From Candidatus Methanofastidiosum methylothiophilum (GTDB taxonomy: Archaea > Methanobacteriota_B > Thermococci > Methanofastidiosales > Methanofastidiosaceae): a stretch of 12,667 nt of DNA. This document shows positions 5,888 to 12,328 of this stretch, piece after piece; the stretch's first letter is position 1; each line of letters starts with the position of its first letter. The DNA lies in assembly GCA_001587675.1 (NCBI GenBank), contig LNGD01000036.1, forward strand, positions 1-12,667, given 5' to 3'. The position numbers and the translations under genes were made by a program. The notes under the pieces are model-generated. The model did not search any database and was not told the origin of the DNA. It saw only the letters and a list, made by a program, of their open reading frames with translations.

Positions 5888-7222
5888 TCAAATCCTCTGA
5901 TCTATATCTTGATAAGGTCTGAAGTCTCCAACGTGTGCGTATGCAGGCCTTATAATCTTCTTACCTGATATAAGTTCTTCAATCCTATGCGCACACCAAC
6001 CAGGTATTCTTCCCATAGCAAAAAGTGGTGTGTAAAGTTCCTTTGGGATATCAAGACAGTTATATACGAAGCCAGAGTAGAAATCAACGTTTGCAGTTAT
6101 TACTTTGTTAGATTTCTTTACTTCATAAAAAACTTCAGGGGCAGTTTGTTCTATTAATTCGTAAAGTTTGAATTCGTCCATTCTTTTTTTATCTTTAGCA
6201 AGCTCTCTAGCTTTTTTCTTTAGGATTATTGTTCTTGGATCTGATTTTGTATAAATAGCATGACCCAAACCATAAATGACACCTGCGCCATCAAAGGCTT
6301 TTCTCTCAAGAATTTTTTTCAAATAGTTTTTCAATTCTTCTTCATCTTCCCAATCATTAACATTATCTTTAATATCCTTCATCATGGCCATGACACTCTT
6401 ATTGGCACCTCCGTGTAAGGGGCCCTTGAGGGACCCAATACCTGCAGATATAGCAGAATATGTATCGGTTCCTGAAGAGGTAACTACATGAACAGTGAAT
6501 GTAGAGTTATTACCTCCACCATGTTCTGCATGAAGGATTAGAAGGATATCAAGAGTATCTGCTTCAAGTTTAGTAAAATTACCATCTTCTCTTAGCATGT
6601 AAAGAAAGTTTTCAGCTACAGAATACTCTGGATTTTGATTTCTAAGAACTAAATCCTTCCCCTTAAAATAATGTCTTCTAGCATGGTATGCATATGCTAC
6701 AATTGATGGAAATTTAGCGATTAGTCCAATACTTTGTCTTAAAACATTTTCGATACTTGTATCATCTGCCTTTTTATCCAGTGCATAAAGAACTAAAACG
6801 CTCCTTGCAAGTTTGTTCATTATATCATTGCTTGGGAAATGAAGAATAACATCATTTGTAAAGTTAACAGCTAAGTCTCTATTACTTACTAATAACTCGT
6901 TGAAATATTCAAGTTCTTCCCAGGTTGGTAATTTGCCAAATAGTAGTAAAAAAATTATTTCTTCGAAGCCATGCCTATTTTCCTTTGAGATTGCCTCAAC
7001 TATATCATTAATATTTATTCCACGGTAAGCAAGTCTTCCTTCCAAAGGTGTAAAAACTCCATCTTTTTTTTCATAACCTGTTACATCTGAAATTTTTGTC
7101 AGCCCTACTAATACACCACTTCCATCTTCATTTCTCAGTCCCCTTTTAACATCATACTTAGGATAAAGTTCAGGGGCAATTTGATTATTTATTTTAGCAT
7201 AGTCTACTAGTCTTTCAAACAT
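5888..7222 (-). CDS. Citrate synthase, clostridial-type (citrate/2-methylcitrate synthase family)
   Basis: The 444-aa enzyme condenses acetyl-CoA with oxaloacetate. The catalytic triad residues are in place: His in LKGPLHGGAN (H270), His in GLGHAIYTKSDPR (H321) and Asp in NVDFYSG (D380). Substrate-binding elements include HAEHGGGNNSTF (231-242) and the arginines of SDPR (R330) and AHRIEE (R413). The N-terminal extension with PELYPKYDVKRGLRNEDGSG (18-37), the HGGGNNS variant and GHAIYT are features I associate with the roughly 450-aa citrate synthases of clostridia, not the shorter archaeal or Bacillus type. Lateral acquisition is therefore likely, though base composition matches the neighbours. 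Methylcitrate synthase activity cannot be excluded. The start ATG is preceded by AGGTG (7228-7232) with a 5-nt spacer. No other TCA gene is in the window; the likely job is glutamate synthesis, an inference. Confidence 0.93.
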   Translation of the reverse strand: MFERLVDYAKINNQIAPELYPKYDVKRGLRNEDGSGVLVGLTKISDVTGYEKKDGVFTPLEGRLAYRGININDIVEAISKENRHGFEEIIFLLLFGKLPTWEELEYFNELLVSNRDLAVNFTNDVILHFPSNDIMNKLARSVLVLYALDKKADDTSIENVLRQSIGLIAKFPSIVAYAYHARRHYFKGKDLVLRNQNPEYSVAENFLYMLREDGNFTKLEADTLDILLILHAEHGGGNNSTFTVHVVTSSGTDTYSAISAGIGSLKGPLHGGANKSVMAMMKDIKDNVNDWEDEEELKNYLKKILERKAFDGAGVIYGLGHAIYTKSDPRTIILKKKARELAKDKKRMDEFKLYELIEQTAPEVFYEVKKSNKVITANVDFYSGFVYNCLDIPKELYTPLFAMGRIPGWCAHRIEELISGKKIIRPAYAHVGDFRPYQDIDQRI

Positions 7223-7227
7223 TTAAA

Positions 7228-7300
7228 CACCTTTTAATTAAAAAACTTTACATATGTAATGATAATAATTAATTTTTTTTTCTAATGTTTTATATTTAAG
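7228..7300 (-). promoter_or_regulatory. Citrate synthase promoter, leader palindrome and SD site
   Basis: On the minus strand CTTAAATATAAAA (7300-7288) is a TATA box that would start transcription near 7265. This gives a leader of roughly 40 nt. The leader contains the perfect 12-bp palindrome TTACATATGTAA (7248-7259), a candidate operator just downstream of the start. AGGTG (7232-7228) is the SD site, 5 nt before the ATG. The TATA and start site are predictions from spacing. Confidence 0.5.
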
Positions 7301-7325
7301 AGTTTCGGTGAAAATTAATAATAAG

Positions 7326-7379
7326 AAAAAAATAATAATCTTTAATATTTATATTAAGTAAAAGAATTAAACAAAATTA
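7326..7379 (-). terminator. Oligo-T terminator region of tRNA-Pro
   Basis: Downstream of the tRNA the minus strand gives ATAATTTTGTTTAATTCTTT (7380-7361), whose first A closes the tRNA CCA. A run of seven T (7332-7326) follows farther on. Both are typical archaeal termination signals and separate the tRNA from the citrate synthase promoter on the same strand. Confidence 0.5.
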
Positions 7380-7457
7380 TGGTGGGGTCGCTGAGATTTG
7401 AACTCAGGTCCCAAGCTCCCAAAGCTCGAAGGATAGGCCAAGCTACCCCACGACCCC
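7380..7457 (-). tRNA. tRNA-Pro (UGG), CCA encoded
   Basis: Read on the minus strand from 7457, the molecule folds as a standard cloverleaf without intron. The acceptor stem GGGGTCG pairs with CGACCCC in 7 of 7. The D arm has GG at the 18/19 position. The anticodon stem CGAGC pairs with GCTTG. The loop TTTGGGA gives anticodon TGG, which reads CCA proline codons, with G37 as usual in tRNA-Pro. The T stem CTGAG pairs with CTCAG around TTCAAAT. The discriminator A (7383) is followed by an encoded CCA (7382-7380). A TATA-like TTATAAG (7484-7490) is correctly spaced for transcription to start a few bases before G1. Confidence 0.96.
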
Positions 7458-7782
7458 AGTAAATTCATTGTTTTAAAAATTACTTATAAGATTTTCGTTT
7501 GACTTTAATCGAATTTGTAATCTGACAGAAGTACCTATATTGTTATACCATATTAAGAAATGGCCAATGCTCGCATTTACACTTGTCCTTTATGAACCAA
7601 ATCTTATTTACCTAGCATGATAGTAATTCGTAGAGTAATGGGCAACAAAATAACTAACATCCATATAAGTTTAGTAATTATATATTCAACTATTTCAGTT
7701 TTAATATTTGGATATTTAATTGAATAAGGATAAAATTTATTTTATTACAATGATGTTAAATACACAATAACAGAAATTACAA
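7458..7782. other. Intergenic region between tRNA-Pro and phoU
   Basis: This 325-bp AT-rich stretch holds the tRNA-Pro promoter (CTTATAAGTA on the minus strand, 7490-7481) at its left edge. It also serves as the 3' region of the phosphate operon at its right edge. I see no repeat, second tRNA or strong hairpin. The only coding candidate is a 36-codon plus-strand frame (7617-7727), listed separately. Confidence 0.6.
7617..7727 (+). CDS. Doubtful 36-aa small ORF with one hydrophobic segment
   Basis: ATG 7617 to TAA 7725-7727 encodes a short peptide with a basic start (MIVIRRVMGNK) and a hydrophobic stretch from about residue 17 to 34 (ISLVIIYSTISVLIFGYL) that could span a membrane once. A second ATG at 7638 gives 29 aa. 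No SD site precedes either start and the TATA evidence is weak (CTTTATGAAC near 7587-7596). AT-rich DNA easily gives hydrophobic chance frames, so this is listed only because it is the sole open frame in an otherwise empty 325-bp region. Confidence 0.15.
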   Translation: MIVIRRVMGNKITNIHISLVIIYSTISVLIFGYLIE

Positions 7783-8433
7783 TTATTTAATAGATATCCT
7801 TTCTCCAGTTATCAGGTAGTGTATTTTTTCTGATATCTTACATACATGATCCCCACATCTCTCAAGATATCTAGAAATCAACATATAATGTGTGTAATAA
7901 CTAATGCTTTTTGGATTTTCTACCATGTAGGATATACATTCTCTTAAAATTGAATGGAACATATCATCAACATTGTCATCCCTTTTCCACATATTCTCAA
8001 TAAGGGTAAGATCTTCTTTTTCAAAAGATTTTATTGCGTCATCTAACATTCCTAAGACAATGTCTCCCATGATACAAACGCTTTTTAATCTAGGAAAATC
8101 TTTGTTCATAGATATTTCCTTGATATCCCTAGAAATGTCTTTAGAATAAATCCCTATCCTTGTCAAATAAGTATTCATTTTAAGTGTGGCAATTATAAAT
8201 CTTAAATCTTTTGCAACTGGTTGGTATAATGCTATTAATCTTAATGCATCGTCTTCAATTTTATAGTCAAATTCTCTAATATCTTTTCTTTGTCTAATAA
8301 CGTTTTCTGCTATTACAATATCAGATTTCTTGACTGCATCGATTGATTCTTTTAACATTTCTTTAGATAGATTTGCCATTACGACTACATCAGATTTTAA
8401 TTTTTCCAATTCTTCAACAAATTTTTCTCTCAT
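7783..8433 (-). CDS. phoU: Phosphate uptake regulator PhoU
   Basis: The 216-aa protein has the normal PhoU length and consists of two tandem three-helix bundles. The first repeat carries LRLIALYQPVAKDLRFI (65-81). The second carries LISRYLERCGDHVCKISE (185-202), with the ERxxDH metal-binding motif typical of PhoU. PhoU associates with the Pst permease and PstB to restrain phosphate import and to signal phosphate status. No membrane segment or DNA-binding domain is present, unlike the AbrB-PhoU gene at the other end of the operon. It is last in the pst operon, starting 9 bp after the pstB stop, so it is surely co-transcribed. A modest SD-like TTAGGTTA lies before the ATG. Confidence 0.95.
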   Translation of the reverse strand: MREKFVEELEKLKSDVVVMANLSKEMLKESIDAVKKSDIVIAENVIRQRKDIREFDYKIEDDALRLIALYQPVAKDLRFIIATLKMNTYLTRIGIYSKDISRDIKEISMNKDFPRLKSVCIMGDIVLGMLDDAIKSFEKEDLTLIENMWKRDDNVDDMFHSILRECISYMVENPKSISYYTHYMLISRYLERCGDHVCKISEKIHYLITGERISIK

Positions 8434-8442
8434 TTTTATAAC

Positions 8443-9219
8443 CTAACCGAATCTTCCCATTATATATTTTTCAGTTAATTCTTCTTTTGGGTTTTCAAAT
8501 ATGTCTTGAGTTTCACCAAATTCAACAAGCTTTCCAAGATACATGAAACCGGTATAATCACTTATTCTTGCGGCTTGTTGCATATTATGTGTAACAATGA
8601 CGACGGTATAATTTGTTTTCAATTCATCTATTAAATCCTCTATCTTTGTAGTAGCAATCGGATCTAAGGCTGAACAAGGTTCATCCATTAATATGATCTC
8701 AGGCTGAATTGCTAAAGCTCTTGCAATGCAAAGCCTTTGCTGTTGTCCACCTGATAGCCCCATCGCTGATTCAGAAAGTCTTTCCTTAACTTCTTCCCAT
8801 AATGCAGCGTCTTTTAAACTTTTTTCAACGATTTTATCAAGTTCTTTTTTATTTTTTATGCCATGAATCCTCGGCCCATATGCAATATTGTCATAAATTG
8901 AACGGGGAAAAGGATTTGGCTTCTGGAATACCATCCCTATTTTACTTCTCAATGCAACAGGATCTACTTTTGAATCCAAAATATTAATTCCTTTCCAAAT
9001 AATTTTTCCTTCCATCCTGCACCCTTGAATTTCTTCATTCATACGGTTGAGTGCCCTTAGTAAAGTACTTTTACCGCATCCACTTGGCCCTATGAATGCA
9101 GTTACTTTATTTTTTGGTATCTTTAAAGATACTTTGTTTACGGCAAGATTATCAGAATAATAAATACTCAAATTAGATATAGTAATTGACTCATTATCTG
9201 TTTTTTCTGTAGATTCCAT
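8443..9219 (-). CDS. pstB: Phosphate ABC transporter ATP-binding protein PstB
   Basis: This 258-aa ATPase powers phosphate import. Numbered from ATG 9219, Walker A is GPSGCGKST (44-52), the Q-loop Gln lies in MVFQKPNPFP (Q99), the ABC signature is LSGGQQQR (155-162), Walker B ends in ILMDEP (D179, E180) and the switch His is in THNM (H211). MVFQKPNPFP and the closing GRFG are characteristic of PstB, not of other ABC ATPases. An ATG four codons upstream (9231) is possible. I chose 9219 because a full GGAGG (9225-9229) sits exactly 5 nt before it and overlaps the upstream codons, while the upstream ATG has no SD site. The gene follows the permease gene after 21 bp and precedes phoU by 9 bp. Confidence 0.97.
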   Translation of the reverse strand: MESTEKTDNESITISNLSIYYSDNLAVNKVSLKIPKNKVTAFIGPSGCGKSTLLRALNRMNEEIQGCRMEGKIIWKGINILDSKVDPVALRSKIGMVFQKPNPFPRSIYDNIAYGPRIHGIKNKKELDKIVEKSLKDAALWEEVKERLSESAMGLSGGQQQRLCIARALAIQPEIILMDEPCSALDPIATTKIEDLIDELKTNYTVVIVTHNMQQAARISDYTGFMYLGKLVEFGETQDIFENPKEELTEKYIMGRFG

Positions 9220-9229
9220 TTTATCCTCC
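9220..9229 (-). promoter_or_regulatory. Strong SD site deciding the pstB start
   Basis: The minus strand reads GGAGGATAAA directly before ATG 9219-9217. GGAGG matches the core of the archaeal anti-SD complement with a 5-nt spacer. It overlaps the alternative ATG at 9231-9229, which makes that upstream start unlikely. Confidence 0.7.
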
Positions 9230-9240
9230 ATTTAGTATCT

Positions 9241-11130
9241 CTACCAATCCCTGTTAGCTTGAGATCTTTGACGAATTATTATAGCTAACAAATTCATTGT
9301 GAATAAGATTGCAAGTAATATTAAAATTGAACTTGCGGCAAGGTTCTGAAATTCTAATTTAGGATGTCTAGTCCAATAAAAAATTGTAATCGGAAGTGCA
9401 AGAAATCCATCAAAAATACTATCTGGAGCAGTTTTTGCAAAAACTGATGCGATAAATAAAATCGGTGCAGTTTCTCCTATTGCCCTAGATAGAGCTAATA
9501 TAGATCCTGTTAGAGTTCCAGGCAACGCATAAGGTATAACGTGATGTCTAACCGTCTGCCATTTAGTAGCACCTAAACCTCTTGCGGCCTCTCTAAAAGA
9601 TTTAGGAATAGCTTTCAAAGCTTCTTCAGTAGTAACAATGATAATAGGCATAATCATTATTGCAAGGGTTAAGCTCCCTGATAGAATACTTGTACCAAAT
9701 CCAAATACACGAACAAACACAGTTAATCCCACTAATCCAAAGACGATTGATGGTACCCCAGATAAGTTTTGGATTAATCTTCTCAAAATTCTAGTATATG
9801 CATTATCTTTTGCAAACTCTGTTAAATATACTGCAGCTCCCACACTAGTTGGTAATGCAAATATCATTGCTAGACTTACCAAGTATATGGACCCAATAAT
9901 AACTGGGAATATTCCGGCGTTATCGGGTCTTGAGCTGGGAAATGAAGTTAAGAATTTCAGACTGATCCCCGGAATACCTTGTTCTAGAATTGAAAACATT
10001 AAAAATCCTAAAAAAATAGCAGCGCTTACTAAGCAAAGTCCCACCAAAATTATTCCCATGTTTGAAATTTTATGTCGTTTCTTTAGCGTTTTTTCAGGTT
10101 CAATTTTTTTAATTTCTAGATTATTCGATGAACTGATATTTATTGTATTTAATTTAGTGCTAGGTAGTCTCTTAGATATTTTATTATTTTTTGAAGGCGT
10201 TCCGCCTGCGTTTTGTATCCTTAAAACTATTCTGCCTGCAATGAAATTTATTATATAAGTTATAGCAAATAATACAAGGCCAACTGCAAATGCAGCACTA
10301 ACGGCAACACCCGGAGGGATATCTCCTGTTGCTACCTGAGCAATGTAAGCGGTCATTGTTTGAACTTCGCTAAATGGATTTAGAGTAAGTTTAGCCACAC
10401 TGCCTGCTGCTAATGCAACTACCATTGTCTCCCCTAAAGCTCTGGCCAATCCAAGTAATATCGAAGCTATTATCCCACTTGAAGCTGCGGGCATAACAAC
10501 TTTTATTGCTGTTTCCCATTTAGTTGCACCTACTGCTAAACTGGCTTCTTTTAATTCTCTTGGGACAGCCCTCATTGAATCGTCTGAAACACTAACAATT
10601 ATAGGAAGTATCATTACTGACATTACTATTATTGCACTTGCTGCATTAAAATAGGTGGCACCAAAATATTCTCTTATAATAGGACTAATAACTATGAGAG
10701 CAAAAAATCCATAAACTATGGAAGGTATACCTGCTAAAAGTTCAATTATTGGTTTTGCTAGGGAACTAGCTTTTTTATTTGCAAATTGAGTTAAATAAAT
10801 TGCAGCTCCTACCCCTAAAGGTGTAGCTATAATTATAGATCCACCTGCTACCAATGTAGTACCAGATAATAATGGCAACAAGCCGAAACTTGGATCAGTT
10901 CCACTTGGAGTCCATCTTATACCAAAAAAAAATTCTAAAATATTAACTTTAGGACTTAAAAAAAAGTCAATAGAGCCACTTACAAGTGTGTATAATATAG
11001 CTAGACTAACTACTATTGCAAGACTTGCGGCAATAAATATTAATCTTACTATAATATCCTCTTTAAAATCCACTTTTTTGTGGAATGGATTGTTCCCATT
11101 GAAGTATGCTCTATTGAATTTACCTAACAT
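9241..11130 (-). CDS. pstCA: Fused phosphate ABC transporter permease PstC-PstA
   Basis: One continuous 629-aa frame contains both permease subunits that normally form the PstC/PstA heterodimer. Residues 1 to about 305 are PstC-like, with a first membrane helix at 27-50 and the EAA loop EASLAVGATKWETAIKVVMP (195-214). Residues about 308-353 are a polar, Ser/Lys/Asn-rich linker. Residues about 354-629 are PstA-like, with a helix at 359-381 and its EAA loop EAARGLGATKWQTVRHHVIP (514-533). Each half keeps the RA-(I/L)-GET motif (230-235 and 549-554) and about six hydrophobic segments, so both look functional. There is no stop or frameshift at the junction; an internal Met358 (10057-10059) has no SD site. 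The gene begins 11 bp after pstS and ends 21 bp before pstB. Confidence 0.93.
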   Translation of the reverse strand: MLGKFNRAYFNGNNPFHKKVDFKEDIIVRLIFIAASLAIVVSLAILYTLVSGSIDFFLSPKVNILEFFFGIRWTPSGTDPSFGLLPLLSGTTLVAGGSIIIATPLGVGAAIYLTQFANKKASSLAKPIIELLAGIPSIVYGFFALIVISPIIREYFGATYFNAASAIIVMSVMILPIIVSVSDDSMRAVPRELKEASLAVGATKWETAIKVVMPAASSGIIASILLGLARALGETMVVALAAGSVAKLTLNPFSEVQTMTAYIAQVATGDIPPGVAVSAAFAVGLVLFAITYIINFIAGRIVLRIQNAGGTPSKNNKISKRLPSTKLNTINISSSNNLEIKKIEPEKTLKKRHKISNMGIILVGLCLVSAAIFLGFLMFSILEQGIPGISLKFLTSFPSSRPDNAGIFPVIIGSIYLVSLAMIFALPTSVGAAVYLTEFAKDNAYTRILRRLIQNLSGVPSIVFGLVGLTVFVRVFGFGTSILSGSLTLAIMIMPIIIVTTEEALKAIPKSFREAARGLGATKWQTVRHHVIPYALPGTLTGSILALSRAIGETAPILFIASVFAKTAPDSIFDGFLALPITIFYWTRHPKLEFQNLAASSILILLAILFTMNLLAIIIRQRSQANRDW

Positions 11131-11141
11131 CTTTTCAACTC

Positions 11142-12167
11142 TTAATTTAATTTTGCAAGTTGAGCGGGTAATATTGTTGGATCTACTAGTGATACTTTGA
11201 CATATCCTACTTCAGGCACTATATTCTGTCCCTGTTCACTCAAGATATACTTTAGGTAAGCATTTATAGCTTTTCCCTTTTCTGTAGATTTATTGGGTAT
11301 ACCATTAGTGTATATATGTAATGGTCTTGCCATTGGGTATTTTGAAACATTAGCTATTGAAGCTTCAATAAATGCATCCCCTGACTTCTTTGCTATTTTA
11401 ACAACTTTTACTTGATTAGGATTTTCAATAATATATGCATATCCAAAGTAGCCAATTGCATATTTGTTTGATTTTATTGCATCTAGGATAACGTTATCAT
11501 CTGCGCTTGGGTGGTATACACCATCGCCAGAATCTAATCTTGACTTTGCAACTTGAGTTGGTTTTAACCAATCTTTGATTATGCTTTCGAAGAAGTAATC
11601 GTAAGTTCCACTTGCTTCGTCAGGTGCGTAAATAGATATTTTTGCATGTGGTGCACCTTTTTCTTTTAATCCAGGAACTTCATCCCAGTAAACTGCTGGA
11701 TTATCATTTGTGAAAATCTTATAGAGCTGGTCATATGTTAATTCGTTTGCCCATGTATTCTCATTGTTAATAACTACCGCCAAAACATCGTATGCTACAA
11801 TCCATTTTGTAGGAGTAACCCCATTACATGCTGCTGTGACTGTTCCCTCTGAAGATACCAATGTTGGGTCACAGCCAACTTTTTCATAATCAGAGCCTTT
11901 CAAAAATCTGCTTGCGTCTCCTAGATCTGCTTCTCCCTTAAGTAGTGCATTCAATCCGTGGCTTGATCCACCGCCAGATACAGAAATCTCTGCCCCATCA
12001 AATTCTTCTGCCCAAGCTATAGCCAGTGGAAGTACAGTACTTGATCCAGTCTGATTTAGCTTGGATAATTGTTTATGTGTTGAGCTTTGGGTACAACCAG
12101 CAAAAACCATTCCCAAAACAACAACGGCCATTAAAATTCCGAATGTTCCTATTTTTTTTCCTGTCAT
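11142..12167 (-). CDS. pstS: Phosphate-binding lipoprotein PstS
   Basis: The 341-aa protein is the extracytoplasmic receptor that delivers phosphate to the Pst permease. It begins with a lipoprotein signal: basic MTGKK, a hydrophobic core (6-22) and lipobox FAGC with Cys25 as the predicted lipid-anchored residue. Phosphate-contact regions typical of PstS follow: TGSSTVLPLA (40-49), SGGGSSHGLNALLKGEADLG (64-83) and DEASGTYDYF. Length and order are normal for the family. It is first in the pst operon. GGTGAT (12178-12173) stands 5 nt before the ATG, a strong SD site suited to the most abundant subunit. TATA candidates lie upstream. The next gene, encoding the fused permease, starts 11 bp after its stop. 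Confidence 0.96.
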   Translation of the reverse strand: MTGKKIGTFGILMAVVVLGMVFAGCTQSSTHKQLSKLNQTGSSTVLPLAIAWAEEFDGAEISVSGGGSSHGLNALLKGEADLGDASRFLKGSDYEKVGCDPTLVSSEGTVTAACNGVTPTKWIVAYDVLAVVINNENTWANELTYDQLYKIFTNDNPAVYWDEVPGLKEKGAPHAKISIYAPDEASGTYDYFFESIIKDWLKPTQVAKSRLDSGDGVYHPSADDNVILDAIKSNKYAIGYFGYAYIIENPNQVKVVKIAKKSGDAFIEASIANVSKYPMARPLHIYTNGIPNKSTEKGKAINAYLKYILSEQGQNIVPEVGYVKVSLVDPTILPAQLAKLN

Positions 12168-12172
12168 GGTTA

Positions 12173-12230
12173 ATCACCAGATTTCTTATCCTTAGACCTT
12201 TTATAATCCTTGTCGACTTAGAATATATAA
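12173..12230 (-). promoter_or_regulatory. Promoter and SD site of the pst operon
   Basis: On the minus strand TTATATAT (12230-12223) would place the transcription start near 12200, giving a leader of about 33 nt that includes the SD site GGTGAT (12178-12173). A second TATA-like TTATAAAA near 12206-12199 would give a leader of only about 10 nt and is less likely. Spacing alone supports the choice. Confidence 0.45.
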
Positions 12231-12253
12231 GAATAAGTATTGAATAATTGCCT

Positions 12254-12276
12254 CTATATATCTATATATTATATAG
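12254..12276. promoter_or_regulatory. AT-rich inverted and direct repeats between divergent pstS and AbrB-phoU genes
   Basis: CTATATAT occurs twice in tandem (12254-12261, 12262-12269). The second copy forms a perfect 7+1+7 inverted repeat with TATATAG (CTATATA-T-TATATAG, 12262-12276). It lies upstream of both predicted TATA boxes, about 18 bp from that of the AbrB-phoU gene. A dimeric regulator such as the AbrB-PhoU protein could bind here. This is a candidate only, since such symmetry arises easily in AT-only DNA. Confidence 0.35.
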
Positions 12277-12293
12277 CCTAAAATACAGAAATA

Positions 12294-12301
12294 TTTATAT
12301 A
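12294..12301 (+). promoter_or_regulatory. TATA box of the AbrB-phoU gene
   Basis: TTTATATA is centred about 31 bp before ATG 12329. The predicted start is near 12323, so the leader would be very short or absent. No SD motif is seen before the ATG. Confidence 0.5.
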
Positions 12302-12328
12302 ATCCTTAAAAAGAATTTTATCGATATA

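Noticed and set aside
7380..7457. tRNA-Pro as an integration site for a mobile element
   Set aside because: I found no integrase gene and no duplicated tRNA 3' end in the window.
8802..8987. Plus-strand frame of 61 codons antisense to pstB
   Set aside because: Lies wholly within the pstB coding region with no independent support.
9638..10258. Plus-strand open frame of about 206 codons antisense to pstCA
   Set aside because: Long only because the opposite strand encodes hydrophobic helices; low-complexity I/N/P-rich translation without homology or promoter.
10988..11200. Plus-strand frame spanning the pstS-pstCA junction
   Set aside because: Antisense to two firmly identified genes, with no SD site.
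12026..12247. Plus-strand frame antisense to the pstS signal peptide region
   Set aside because: Overlaps the pstS 5' end and its promoter; composition is a shadow of the lipoprotein signal sequence.
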